Positions 1-11,866 of a DNA stretch of 64,000 nucleotides are shown here, one piece after another; within the stretch, counting starts at the first letter, position 1, and each line of letters opens with the position of its first letter. This DNA is from Nageia nagi (taxonomy: Eukaryota; Pinophyta): NCBI GenBank assembly GCA_050084985.1, contig JBITNC010000001.1, positions 85,064,001-85,128,000 of the forward strand, in the 5' to 3' direction. A program made the position numbers and the translations under genes. Below the pieces are notes generated by a model that did no database searches, had not been told where the DNA came from, and saw only the letters and a list, made by a program, of their open reading frames with translations.

Positions 1-1860
1 TAGTTGTGGCAAGGTTGAATCTAAACTTGATGTAACCAAAGAAAATGATAAGATAATCAAAATTTATCATTTTTTGATTCAATTTTTGAAATAAGGACCT
101 TTTTGGATTTTGAACCATGATAAGAATTATCTTTCGCTTTTTAGTATGTAGAATGTACACTTGGCATTGAAAATAGGATTTCGATGCTCATCATTCAATG
201 GTCGAGTAGGATCAAATTCCACTCATATTGAGGGTAGGTGTTTGTGATCAAAATTAGAGGATGATATTAAATAGTTTCATAGAAATTAATTTCCATGTCA
301 ATGCCTAGACTATGCACCTACCTCTAAGGTGAAAGATACTACCCAATGGTCCAAACTCTTTTTGTGATGAAAATAAGATGTGATCTTGAGAAATCATTAT
401 TTTTGTATATTTAATTATTTAATTATTATGTATTATTTGTTTATCAAGGAAAATAATAAATTTTTTCTAGTTACCTAACTTCAAGAAAAAGTGAAAAAAT
501 TATTGATCAAAAATTGGTGGTAACATAGGCTTCTATTTGTCTTGATTGGATTTGGAATCATAGTTTTAGACATTTTATAAAATCTTGCAAGTATTCAAAT
601 CTTGAATTTCTTTTTTTGATTCTTTTTGGATGAGTTATTTGGTATCTATATGATGGGAAAACTAATCTATATATTATCTTATTTATCTCTTCTATATGAG
701 TAGATCTACCTACATTTATTGTAAGGCTTTGAATATGCAAAAATATATGCATTTTTTAGTGATTACTTCATCATGTGTATGATCTTCTTGTACTTAGTGC
801 ATATTCAATTTAATCTTTTGACATCCAAATCTCCATAATTTCTCATGCATTGCAACCCTGACTATCCAAGCTATTCCATTAGGGTACCTTCTCTCTCAAT
901 GTGTGCATTTCCTTCTCACCATTCATATCTATACAATATCTTCATTCTTCTATATCCTTAGTTCTATGAGTTCATGATTTTCATTGCATTGTGATTGACT
1001 ATGAGGTCTTCATTCTTCATGTAGCCCTCTCTTGCCTTCATTATCTTTCCCAACATCACTTGGTATCTCCCCACTAAATGATAAATTATTCCTTATGGTA
1101 TCCATAGTCTTTGCATCTCGCCTCTCATATTCCTATGCATATTTGATTTATGTGTCATGCATAACTTGTGTAGAAGATATATAAGAATTGAGCACCCCCT
1201 GTATCATACTTCTTTGTGATCTCAATATATCATGATCAAAAAGGTGCCTTATCTACACTTTGACACATCTACACTCATACTTTTTCATATGATCGTATCA
1301 TGTTTTTGCTTGACCTGTAGATCACATCCTTTTGAGCTCTCCATAGGAACCTGATATGCCTAATGTTCACTACTCGAACTCACCTGCAACCCTCTAAGAT
1401 CCATTTAGCCTTTGTGGCTCCTTTCAATGACTTGCATAGATCCCCTTAATGCTCACACACTTCCCTCCTCATATCTATGTTACAAATTCATTTTATAGGT
1501 ATGAATTTAATTTTTTTTAAAGATCCTATAGTTTTTTGAAAATTAAAAAAAAAACATTATTTAAATTTTAAAAATTAGATAAATATTTTAGCTTTTTAAT
1601 ACTATAAGGGGTCATTAAATTAATTTTTGGAAGTATAGGCATTTAATATCATAACTTGGGTAAATAGACTTGCATTAGAGTGCCATTTTTTGCATTAGAA
1701 AGGAGAAGTCGAGAACTTTACAATAATTTATATTATAAACTTTGATAGTAATTGTTTTAGTGAGATATCCTTTGAATGTGTGAATAAAATATTTTGATGG
1801 GAGTGTATCTATGCTGATTTAGTGCATCACATTGTTGCTTGGTTCTTTGATTTACTTAGA
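1..1860. other. No recognisable gene; AT-rich intergenic sequence
   Basis: I see no domain, repeat array or structural RNA here. The longest open stretch is a 64-codon minus-strand frame at 558-752 with low-complexity content and no recognisable motif. Part of 830-1480 is slightly richer in C on the plus strand, but no frame stays open for long. Confidence 0.5.
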
Positions 1861-1869
1861 GTTTTGAGA

Positions 1870-2480
1870 TGGATCATTCACCATTTAAAATTCAATCTCT
1901 CACACCTCATAATTATTAGACTTGGAAATAATGAATATTGAAAGTATTAACATAAAGAGCACTAAACATAATCATTAAGGAGAAAAAAATCACATTCAAA
2001 TTAGAATATACAAATTGATCCTTCACAAAGGCAATTGGTTAAACATTTGGATTAATAAAATCAAATGTTAATGAGAGTTTATGGTTTCATATTGATAATG
2101 TAACTATATAATATGAGGTATGGGATAAATTAAAATCATTATTTGGTAAATTTGACACAATGAGAGCCATCTAAATTGATGCTCAACTTATTGCTTTATC
2201 TCTTGATGACTATCCCACCATGGTTTATTGTCACTAAATTTAAGGAGTTTTACACACAATTGTTGGGTAGTGGAAAAAATAAGAAATAAGAAGAATTAAT
2301 TTTTTATTTTATCAAAATTGAAAGGCCTATTTCATGTATTTGCTTCTACATTCCTCTCTTCAATGGATGATAAATTCATAATGCCTAAGTTGAAAGAATT
2401 GTTTAAACACCTTACAAGGGAAGAGACTAACTCTAGCCAAATTCATGAAATGATTTGCATCATAGATCTAAGTATGGAAG
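1870..2480 (+). pseudogene. Decayed Ty1/Copia gag (UBN2-type) remnant
   Basis: Translating across several frameshifts gives the usual order of a Copia-type gag polyprotein. It opens with a LTPHNY-TWK-like start near 1890, then VWDKLKSLFGKFDTMRA near 2128, then a TKFKEFYTQL segment near 2235, and finally FHVFASTFLSS near 2330 in the longest intact piece (2318-2518). In the family, gag coats element RNA in virus-like particles. Stops and at least two frame changes rule out function. No protease, integrase, RT or LTR was recognised on either side, so this is an isolated fragment. It ends at the telomere-like block that starts around 2506. The family call is fairly secure; the limits are approximate. 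Confidence 0.6.
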
Positions 2481-2505
2481 TGTGTGGGTATCAAGGGGGA
2501 TTAAC

Positions 2506-2890
2506 CCTTAAATTATAACCATAACTATAAATTCTAACCCTAAACCTTAATCACTTACCTTAAACTTAACCCTTAACCCCTTACCCTAACCATTTATCTT
2601 TACCCTAACTATAACACCCAACTTTTAAATCCCTACCCCTAAACCCTAACCTCTAACCCAAATCCTTAATCCCTAACCCATACCCCCTACCTTAACCTAT
2701 TACCTTAACCCATAATCAAAATCCTAACCCTTACCTTTAACCTATAAACCCTAACCCCTAACACCTAACCCCTAATACAAACCCCTTACCTTAACCTATT
2801 ATCCATTACCATAACCCTTAAACCTTACCCCTTAACCCTACCCTTAAACCCTAATTGTTAAACCCTAACACTTAAACCCTAACCCTTAAA
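2506..2890. repeat. Interstitial telomere-like repeat block (degenerate CCCTAAA)
   Basis: About 385 bp consist almost wholly of variants of CCCTAAA, the plant telomere repeat read on its C-rich strand. Exact AACCCTAA and AAACCCTAA words occur throughout, mixed with CCTTAACC, CCCCTAACC and ACCCTTAA variants. Unit length drifts between about 6 and 9 bp, so the block is old. It lies between a Copia gag remnant and a second TTAGG-rich repeat. Confidence 0.85.
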
Positions 2891-2897
2891 TATTTGA

Positions 2898-3130
2898 CAT
2901 AGGTTAGGATTAACTTAGTAAAAATTTAACTTATGTTACACTTAGGTTAGAAAAACTTTGACTTAGGTTAGTAAAATTTTTACTTGGCTAGCTTAGTAAA
3001 AACATGATTTAGATTAGATTTAGGTCAATAAAAATTTGACTTATGTTAGACTTATGTCGCTAAAACTTCAACTTGGGTTAGAGTTATTAGGTTAGTAAAA
3101 ATTTGAGTTAGATAGATTTATTATGTTACG
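2898..3130. repeat. Degenerate tandem repeat built on TTAGGTTAGTAAAAATTTGAC
   Basis: Words such as GACTTAGGTTAGTAAAA and AAATTTGACTTATGTTAGA recur about six to eight times with drifting spacing of roughly 22 or 44 bp. The unit carries the G-rich telomere-like motif TTAGG, the opposite polarity to the neighbouring block. No coding sense is evident. Confidence 0.6.
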
Positions 3131-3325
3131 AATAAAAAATTGATGTATGTTTTAAAATTAACTCTAATAATTTAATACTTTATTTTTTCTTTTAATATAC
3201 ACTAATAACATTAAATCTTTGATTTGTGATAATTTATGTGTTATTAATTAATTATGATTTGATATTCATGAAATGATTTTTAAGTTATGAGTACTTACTA
3301 ATATTTATTTAATTATCATTTACAT

Positions 3326-3463
3326 GATTCTTTTGGAGAGCCTATTGATCAGGTGGTTGCAAGGAATATAGATCAGACAAAGGAAGAACACCATGGAAAC
3401 GAGCATGATGATAGTGATGGATATGGAGTAGGGGATAATGATGAGAGTAATGAGGGTTTCTAG
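3326..3463 (+). other. Short acidic open frame, possible 3' end of a dead gene
   Basis: A frame open for about 45 codons reads DSFGEPIDQVV, then a tail rich in Asp, Glu, Gly and Asn (HDDSDGYGVGDNDESNEGF) before a TAG. The composition differs from the AT-rich noise around it and resembles an acidic protein C-terminus. No start, upstream exon or family was recognised. It could be a transposase tail or chance. Confidence 0.25.
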
Positions 3464-3521
3464 ATTGAATGATAATACTTATGATAGTGATTAGTGTACA
3501 TGTTCATTACATATAATTTCC

Positions 3522-3555
<34 letters not shown>
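3522..3555. repeat. (TA)n microsatellite
   Basis: A run of TA dinucleotides about 34 bp long with one interruption near its left end. It sits in an AT-only stretch without genes. Confidence 0.9.
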
Positions 3556-4336
3556 TATCTATGTAAAATTCAATATATATAGCATGTTTATATATTGTAT
3601 TTTTAATATATTTATAAATCATATTGTGTTTCAAATTTTTGCTTCCATTAAATTTAATAATATTTAATTAGTTTGATTTAAATTAAATTTATTTAATTCA
3701 ATTAAATATAATTAATAAAAATTAATTTATTTGAATTAATTAATTTAAAAATTTATTCAATTAAATTTAAAAAATCAAAAAACAAAATACAAAAAAATAT
3801 CATTAAAATATGCAAAAATTCAAAAATATCATTTAAAAAATGCAAAATATTAAGTTTTTTCAAATCAAAATTCTCAACATTATGTCTAACAAAAAAAAAA
3901 TAAAAAATAATGTATTTTCTAATCATAAATGTGATGGAAGTAGTGACAGTATATAACAAGATTTTTGACAAAAATCTTAATTGTGATGGTGATATTTTTT
4001 GATGAAACACCTAATAAAATGAAACCAAAATTTCTGATGGACACATTAACGCCACCCATAATGTCAGATACTTAAAAAAAATACATTAGGGTTTGATGTT
4101 ATTCCATATGCCTGATCCCTATTTTCTTATAGTGGTTAGTATCTTAAATAACAAAGAGAGTGATCATAAAGTGGTCATAATGAAGTGATCATAATAAAAG
4201 AATAACAATATTTTATCATAATAATTATAACATGTACATAAAGATCATAAGTCATACATATGAGAGATAAAGGAGTTAAAGGAGATAACCTTTGCATTCC
4301 TAAGGGCATGCCCCTAGGTTAATTATAATAATATGC

Positions 4337-4354
4337 CCCAACATCGATGTTGGG
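4337..4354. repeat. Perfect 18-bp palindrome
   Basis: CCCAACATCGATGTTGGG is its own reverse complement with no spacer. It lies just before the 28-bp minisatellite and shares its AACATTGGGG-like words with scattered sites nearby. Confidence 0.85.
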
Positions 4355-4365
4355 TTATATTGATA

Positions 4366-4560
4366 AAACTGATAGACTTGAAAACCATAGCTTAATTGAT
4401 AGAATTAACAAGCCATGATTAAACTAATGGACTTGATAAACCATGATTTAATTGATGATTTTGAAAAACCATGACTAAACTAATGGAATTGATAAACTAT
4501 TACTAAAATAACAGACTTGAAAAACCATGACTGAACTAACAAACTTGATAAACCATTACA
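4366..4560. repeat. Minisatellite, ~28-bp unit, about seven copies
   Basis: The unit is close to CCATGATTAAACTAATGG followed by ACTTGATAAA. Copies alternate between an ACTAATGGACTTGATAAACC form and an ATTGATAGATTTGAAAAACC form. About 45-bp direct repeats of another type (GATGSTTAATTATAYCCCC, then AAA) follow at 4601-4690. Confidence 0.7.
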
Positions 4561-4964
4561 AAAGAACCAATGAATGTAACCATACAAACATAAAGAAATG
4601 ATGCTTAATTATATCCCCAACCAATAAAGGTATTGAACATAAGTGATGGTTAATTATACCCCCAAACAACAAAGGGGTTGTATGTGATACATGATTTAAT
4701 ATAAGCTACATAAAGATGCATAACTAACCTATATAAAAATGTAGTTCTAGCCTAAATGATAAAGAAGGGGAACATTACTTAGTGAGTGTCCTTGCAAGAT
4801 ATAACTTTGATTTTTATTCCCTTTGAATGAAGCATCCTATATTGAATATTTAGTAGAATATAGTAGATAAGTAGATTCATTTTTCTTAACCTTATTAATA
4901 CATGTGTAAGTTCTCCTAGGAAATTTTGATATTTTCCTTGATTTGGTTCTACAAGACTAATGTT

Positions 4965-5025
4965 ACCCCTAGTGTTGGTGTTTCCCTTAATGTTGGCACT
5001 CTTCCTAATGTTGATATTTATCTAT
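4965..5025. repeat. Short tandem repeat, ~20-bp unit, three copies
   Basis: Three degenerate copies of CCTAATGTTGG plus about 8 bp follow one another. In one plus-strand frame they give a repeated S/L-VG-N/S pattern within a 77-codon open stretch (4926-5159). I do not recognise that stretch as a protein. Confidence 0.5.
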
Positions 5026-5159
5026 TTCATGATGTGAAAGATCTAAGAGTTGTGATATATATAATAAGTATATATATGAACTTATATACCCTAATACCAA
5101 CTTCTTTAATTTCATATTCATGTACTTCCTTTTTATGTTTGTCATCTTCATCATTATAG

Positions 5160-5680
5160 ATAATCATATTGACTTCTTGTTGAATATATTCACTTATTTT
5201 AAGAGGGAAACATTATCTTTTGATTGAGTTGAGCTAACTTATCTAAAAGAACCAAATGTTTCTCCAAGGGAACTTGTAGTAATGTTATCATGAATGAAGC
5301 AACTCTTTAAAATATCATGAATAACTTCTCTATGATCATTAGATTTCATACATAAATCATATGAGTTAATTTTATCATAAAAAGAAACATAATCATGAAA
5401 GAGTTTAGTATTACCTCTTTTCTTACCTTGTTATGTATAGGCATAATCTTCTTCAAATATAACCATTTTGACCATATTGTTATCTCCTTGATCATCAAAT
5501 TCCTCTATAGTCTCTTTATTAGATTCCCAATTGGTAACATAATTAACTTTTCCCTTTTCTAAACATTTATACAATTTCTTCTTCATTTCCACACACCCAT
5601 TAGTAGAATGATATTTTATTTTATGATATATAAATAATGATTATTTTCCTTATACCAATGGGGCTTCTCTTAATCTTCTC
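5160..5680 (-). pseudogene. Gypsy-type gag/protease-linker remnant
   Basis: One minus-strand frame stays open for about 150 codons apart from a few stops, most of which look like CAA changed to TAA. Near its start it has a STNGCVEMKKKLYKCLEKGK segment, which resembles the region after the zinc-knuckle in plant Ty3/gypsy gag proteins. The rest is acidic (EEFDDQGDNNMVKMVIFEED). I could not identify a protease active site. The solo LTR that starts at 5755 lies just upstream on this strand and has its own target duplication, so it probably landed in the gag rather than belonging to it. The family call rests on one motif. Confidence 0.4.
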
Positions 5681-5754
5681 CATATTCTCTTCCCTTTTTA
5701 GGTTCTATCATCCTTTTTCTAAAAAATATTTAAACATTTGTATAGGATCTATGG

Positions 5755-6603
5755 TGTACTACCTAAAAAATAACCCTATCAATAAATAGGATAAAGCATG
5801 TTACAACCAACAACAATTCTTTTATTTATTTTTTAGTAGACCTTAATAATCAATTTACAATGAAAAATCTCATGTCAATTTGTGATGTATAATAATGCCT
5901 TTTATAGTAAGGTCTTTTATGTTTGTGAAGGGAGATATAGGATCCCTTAGGCCTCCTCTAATTTAGCCCATTGATGTTTGCAAGCCTTCAGTAGTGTCCC
6001 CAAAACCTATAAGAAAATGTTGATGATGATATTTGATTGCTCAATAGTTCCTTGGATTTCTTCTATTCAAACCAGCTACTATGCATATGCAAATAAGAAA
6101 CATAATACAATTGTGAAAGTATGACATAATACAATCATGAAAGCATGAAAAAAAGTAATGTAATTACTCACTACAAGTCTAAATGTATTTTAGTAGAGTA
6201 TCATTGCATAAAATTTAGATCCTTTTATCCCTAGGAGAAGGTTTAATTTATAGAATTTTCAAATGGCCAAAGTTTCTATTTTGGAGGTAAGGACTCAATA
6301 TAAAAGCTCATCTAGCCTTGTCATAAGGTTTATCCATGTGGAAGGATGTAGGATTAAGGACAAGTCATCCAAGATCCACTGGCTTATTTCCTTGGGTGCC
6401 CATATTTTTCCATTTTTTCTTTGATTTTTCTATTTGCAGGATTGTTAGTGATTGTGTGTTCCACATTACTGATTGGATTGGGTTGTTGATGACTCTATTG
6501 GGTCACCAATGACTAAAAGGGTTTAAGAAAAATTATTATTTGTTTAAATTTATATTCCCTTCTTTTTGTTTATCGAAAGAAGGGTCATTTTTGGATGTCT
6601 ATA
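5755..6603. mobile_element. Solo LTR, copy 1 (849 bp), target duplication TATGG
   Basis: The segment starts TGTACTACC and ends GATGTCTATA, where the last two bases should be CA; a C-to-T change explains this. It is flanked by perfect 5-bp repeats TATGG at 5750-5754 and 6604-6608, the normal mark of LTR-element integration. It aligns along its length with the second solo LTR at 28501-29335. Shared landmarks are the ACAACCAACAA word near the left, CATCTAGCCTTGTCAT and TTTCCTTGGG in the middle, and AAAGAAGGGTCATTTTTGG at the right. No internal element sequence is attached, so it probably formed by LTR-LTR recombination. The minus strand would start TRTAGACA, a common plant gypsy LTR start, but the orientation is undecided. 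Confidence 0.8.
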
Positions 6604-6608
6604 TATGG

Positions 6609-8600
6609 GTATCTGGTAAAAGCATTCTTTTTTTCTTCTTTTGCACTTAGTTTGGTACTATTAATTTGAGTATCCTCCTTTCTTTCAAATGAATTTTAAG
6701 GATTATATTTAGCATTAAAGGATGCATTTTAACTTGACCAACTCTTACATATATATTTTTCTTATTTTCATCAATGTATGAACCATATCCATGAAAGGGA
6801 ATTTTACATAATCAATAATAATATATTGAAGAAGAGGAATAATATTTTAAAAAAATACCTTAGATACAAATTTATATTTTATGGATCCATTTTGAGATCT
6901 CCATATCTTCACATAACTTTATGCAAATTTGTCCAATATTTTAGATTGAACTTGCTTACAATGTATGCAATATTTCAAATCAAGAGGCTTATTAATATTG
7001 CATTTGAAGTGATTTTTAAATCTATTCTTCAAATACTAACATTATGTAATTGAAGTAGGTACCAAATTGTGAAACTATTACCTTTCCTCACTGATCAAAC
7101 TCATAGAGAGGTATATCCTTTAAATAACCATTGATTTCACACTTCATCTCCATTATATATCCTTACAAATAAGTAATTGGATATCCTTCATGATTAAAAT
7201 TTTCAATTTATGTTACCTACCTATACCAATGATAATAATAATTATGATATCCATGATCAAATGGCTTTCTATATTGTATGTACTGATGAAACTTGTAGCT
7301 AGCTATTTCTAGAGTAATTCAGCCTTCTTTCTCACTACCTAAATTATTTTGTTATCAAAGTGAGGATATTCGAAGGTGTGTCCCCAACATTAGCACTATC
7401 CCCAATGTTTATGCTAGGATAATATTGCTTAATATTATTATCATGCCTTTAAATATGCTAATTTTGCAAAATATGATCTCCAAAAATTACCAACATATCC
7501 TAGTATGAAATAAATTTATGTGAGATAAGATTTTATAATGTGGAAACTCACTAAATCACCTAAAATACAATTATTTTATTTCTTAACCAAAACCTTAGAA
7601 AAATGCTTGCAATAATCCCAATTTCACCTTCCAAAAGATACCTATCATGAATATAGAGGATTTAGGAAAAATTATAAGGCATACACATCCACCAAATCTT
7701 TGAAATTAAGGCTCAAATTTGTACAATTTTAACCAAAATGAAATTCTACAAAAAAAAAAAAAAAACTTTCAAGTTTTCAATAATTTTATAGAAATAAAGC
7801 TTTCTAATTTTATGAAAAATAAATATAATTCAAAATCTAAAGATATTAACCCCATACTAAATGTATTATGTAACCCTAGCATACATGCATGTAGGAGCAT
7901 GAATGATGAGCCCTAAATATGTAACACTAATGCTAATGATAGTGGGCATGTTGAGCATCCTATGAGTGGAGTTTGCAACCAAGATCCAAAGTGCATTAGT
8001 ACATCTATAACCTAATTAAAACATATAATTATGAAAGATGGAGTGACAGAGATACTTGAATGATAATAAGATCCCAATCTCAATATGTAGTGTTGAGAAA
8101 CATCTAATATTTTAGGTACCAAATATCAAGAAGTATCTTTATGCTTTACCATATAATCATACCTACCCTTAAATATGCAAGAGAACCTCAACATATAAGT
8201 TGGTACTAACATTGGGGTATCTTACACAAATAAATACAAAATTATATGAGAAGTATCTTTTGTGATGTATCACCCCTCATAGAGGTTCCAACCCTTGTGA
8301 TATATTTGCATTCATTTATTGTGTGAATAATTTACATTTGAGTAATAAGAGGTATGATAATTTTTTGGTTTTAAATGATCTATATGTCTTTATGTTGCAC
8401 AATGTTTAACCATTTTTCATACTATACAATCAAATGAATCATGGCAAGATAAACTCATATTAATCCTAGACAAAGAATAGGGATTATGAGTTTGGACAAA
8501 GCCCAAACTCCCAATGCATTTCAATAAGAGTTATAGTATCTTTATTTTCTCTATAATTTTATTAAATTCAATAAAGGATTTTTGTTAAAATTAAAAAGGA
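6609..8600. other. No recognisable gene
   Basis: AT-rich sequence without an identifiable domain. It includes a 91-codon plus-strand open stretch at 6778-7053 with low-complexity Ile/Asn/Lys/Phe content and an A-run of 16 bases at 7750-7765. Both look like chance products of the base composition. Confidence 0.5.
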
Positions 8601-8603
8601 TAG

Positions 8604-8705
8604 TGGCTTAACATGAGGGGTTAATAATCTAACCTAGGGTTAGTGGACTAACCTAAGAGGTTAGTAGTCTAACCTAATTGTTAATCTAACCAATGTGTTA
8701 GTGAT
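8604..8705. repeat. Tandem near-palindromes (GGTTAGTnnACTAACC), ~20-bp period
   Basis: Three to four 16-bp inverted repeats follow one another. They are GGTTAATAATCTAACC at 8619-8634, GGTTAGTGGACTAACC at 8638-8653, GGTTAGTAGTCTAACC at 8659-8674 and a shorter copy near 8678-8691. The second has perfect 7-bp arms around a GG centre. Confidence 0.75.
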
Positions 8706-11150
8706 ATTATCATATTAGAAGGATTTTAATTAATAATAAGACATAATGTTAATACCTACACTAATCTACACTTGACCACATTCTACTCTAATTCATAAAT
8801 AAAACATTATAAACCCTAAAAATTAAAACAAATTGTACCTATTGCAAAATACTAATAATGAATAAGTTCCTATTAGGTAATTCCTCATGCATTTCAAATA
8901 TGGGTACCATGAAAATTACCTAATCAATATTATTATGATGACTATTAATGGTGGTGATGGGAGGAATTGATGGGAGATGATGGTTCATTAACACATTCAA
9001 TTGGAGCATCCACCTATAGAGTACTTCATCATATTTGCTAATTATCAAGGTATAGATAAAATATTTGTTATTATGATAGGCTTGTGTGGTTCCTACCTTT
9101 GCTTAACATTATAGGTTATTTGGTTAGTGTTCAATTTAGAAATTATTAGGGTTTAAGGGTGTATTAATATGGTTGTATTATTTTTTGGTGTGTTACTTTG
9201 TAGTTATTTGAAAAACATAGTGTGTAAACATAAAAGTAAGATGTGTTTTATGGTTTTTATATAAAGTATGGGTTGTTTACTATGTTCTTTCTTGTATTTA
9301 AAATGAATGAATTGAAGGAAATTTATGGGCATCATTTTGAGGTTAATGACAACTCACCTATTGTATTTGATGTTTGCATAACCTATGATGGGATTAAAGA
9401 GGTAATACCTTAAGCTCATTGTTTATTCATAAATAGCCCTATTTGATAGGGATTGTAATCCTCTTTTGGGTGCTAAAACCTATACTATTTCTAAAATATA
9501 CTTGATTTTTAACCTAACTAAACCTAAAACCATTCTACCCTTACTTGTGTTTAGCTTTGTACTCCTATAATGAATAATGTAATGTTACTGGTGATAAATT
9601 TGTTCATGGTTGAGATGAGAAACCATGATAATATTTTAATAAATGGATAATAGTGTACTTGATTTAGTTATTTACATAAAATGTGTGGTTGTATCATTGT
9701 TAAATGAATGTGTATATTATTTTTCAATTTTTATGTTTACTATTGCTAATGTTGTAAAGGTAGAATTATTTTATGAGAATGATTTGCTTAAGAAATATTT
9801 AATTAATAAACCAATCCTTAATTATTTAATCAAATGTTTTCCCTACTAATATTATAAATCTCATCCTTCTTGTCTAAAATTGAAGTACATATTTGCATTG
9901 AAGGAGATGCAACATATGATTGGCCTTAAAATACTGTGTTCTTGAACCTATCCCTTTTTGTTATATAAATTCTATACTTGTATACCAATTTTGTATAAGG
10001 AAAAAATCAATGTGTACATATTTGAAATTGTTGTAATGTTATAAGGAGGTTAATATGGCTGGAAGAGCCCTAACTTTATAGGTTGTTAGTAAACTCTACA
10101 TATGATCTTGTTTTGGCATCTAGACATGTTGTATAAATTCAAATTATATAATGTTTAATCAATTTGTATACTAATGTTGTAATGCTTATGTTTTTATAAC
10201 TTCATTAACCAAAATTGTGATTACTATGTGTATTCTATTATTTAAATATGGTTTCATGGTGATTTATTGATGTTGATATATAATGGTTCAGCTTACAATT
10301 AAAGGGTGTGGTGAACTCATATATACTTGACATGTTTTAGCTTTGTTATCAAATATTTATTTTTCAAATAAAAACTTGTATCTTGTAATAACAATAGTAT
10401 CTATGATCTTATTTGTATGAATTCTTATGGAATTATCCCTATATATTTTAACCAATTATTGATAAAAGGTGCATATTACAGTATAGTCAATAGCAATTTG
10501 GAGGAATGCTCCTCTTGCACATAGGTGTAATAGTGGGGTTAGTGTTGAGTCTTATTATGGCTATGGAATAACAAAAAATTACCCCCTTGATCTCAAACTA
10601 ATTTGCAAGTGAATTCACCCTTTAAGGCTTAGATATGTATTATAAATAAATAGTTGTGTTCTCTTTAGAGTGATCATAATTGTAGCAAGGTCTAGTATGG
10701 CTATTTAGCAAGGGAAAAGAGATTATCCTTTCTACACTTGAAATGTGGTTGAAAGCAAAATTTACCCTAACATACATTTATATTCTTGTCCATATTAATA
10801 CTTGTTTGTATTTAAGGGAGTTCATCCTAGAAATAGGGTTTGTATCGATACTCATGGAATGGTTTTCCACCTTCAAACATAGATATTTTATCTTAACCAT
10901 TGTATACCTCATGATTTCAAGTGTTTGTTTCTATCTCTTAAATAAATTAAAGTATGGCCACTAGTTGAAAAATAAACTCTTTTGGCTATTTAAATATTTA
11001 GATTAAAACTATCTAAGGAAACTTGAGGATGAGTAAGAGGAAAATAGATTATCCATAGATAATCTCCTAGGAAGTAAATATCAAATTTACACCTAAGGTG
11101 CATGTATGATAATGAGGTGGGTAAGAAGATTGAAGCTACTTTCTCTTCCA
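8706..11150. other. No recognisable gene; may include the 5' end of the gypsy element
   Basis: Open stretches at 9643-9849 and 10743-10964 are short and hydrophobic with no known motif. The right part lies directly upstream of a gypsy gag and probably holds its decayed 5' LTR, but I could not match it to sequence downstream of that element's pol. Confidence 0.45.
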
Positions 11151-11155
11151 TCCAT

Positions 11156-11163
11156 TATAAATA
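11156..11163 (+). promoter_or_regulatory. Candidate TATA box of the gypsy 5' LTR
   Basis: TATAAATA lies about 275 bp upstream of the first gag codon. That spacing suits an LTR promoter and leader. The motif is short in AT-rich DNA, so it is only a candidate. Confidence 0.3.
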
Positions 11164-11430
11164 CCTAAATTTTGGGTCCTACAATGATCATTTTGTGCAA
11201 AATAAATCATGTTGATATCTATGTTTGCAACATAGGATAAGGAATCCTAGATATTAACCAATGCTATAAAGTGAAATAATTCACCTAGTAAAAAAATAAA
11301 GATATTTTTTCTTAATTCTCTCTTTTTATTACTAATAGGTTATTTGGTTCTTTACATTACTATTAGAGTCTTTGTTAGGCCTAATGGTATTAAGGGGCGT
11401 ACACCCTTACCATTTTGCATTGCAAAATTC

Positions 11431-11640
11431 ATGCCTCCTCAAACTCATAATAGATAAGATATACCTATGGATGATCAAAATGATGGGCTAAGAGGTGGCC
11501 CTTGTGGTGGTCCTCATGGTGGGCATCGAGGTGGCCTTAGGGGTAGACTTAGAGATGATCATATATCTAGGTGGAATGGACCTCATAATGCTAATAATGA
11601 TCAAGATCATGATAAAAATTATAATGATGAGCAAAAATAA
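11431..11640 (+). pseudogene. Gypsy gag N-terminus, Gly/Arg-rich
   Basis: The ATG at 11431 starts MPPQTHNR, followed by an in-frame TAA, then DIPMDDQNDGL. After that comes a Gly/Arg/His repeat (RGGPCGGPHGGHRGGLRG) and an Asp/Asn-rich tail ending at a stop near 11638. Low-complexity Gly-rich gag starts are common in plant gypsy elements, where they may help bind RNA. The in-frame stop after eight codons would block translation from this ATG. Confidence 0.55.
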
Positions 11641-11866
11641 AATAATGATCAAGACCAAAACCTAAGTCTAGAAAATGCTATTATTGTAGTTATGAATGTT
11701 GTTATGACCAAAATGAGATAATAATTGCAATAATAACAATAGGATCTAGAAGACTTATGAAGATCCCAATAAGAGAATAATCAAATAATCATTTATCTAA
11801 TACCAATTAAGGAAAAGAGGGCTTAAGTGGCGACAAATCTATTCAAGGATATAAGGGTGGGTGTAT

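Noticed and set aside
558-752. 64-codon minus-strand open frame
   Set aside because: No motif, AT-driven composition, and nothing supportive around it.
3753-4010. 85-codon minus-strand hydrophobic open frame
   Set aside because: Phe/Ile/Leu-rich reading of A-runs; no start context or family resemblance.
6778-7053. 91-codon plus-strand open frame
   Set aside because: Low-complexity Ile/Asn/Lys/Phe content typical of AT-rich non-coding DNA; no recognised domain.
9643-9849. 68-codon hydrophobic plus-strand frame
   Set aside because: No domain, and composition is what AT-rich sequence gives by chance.
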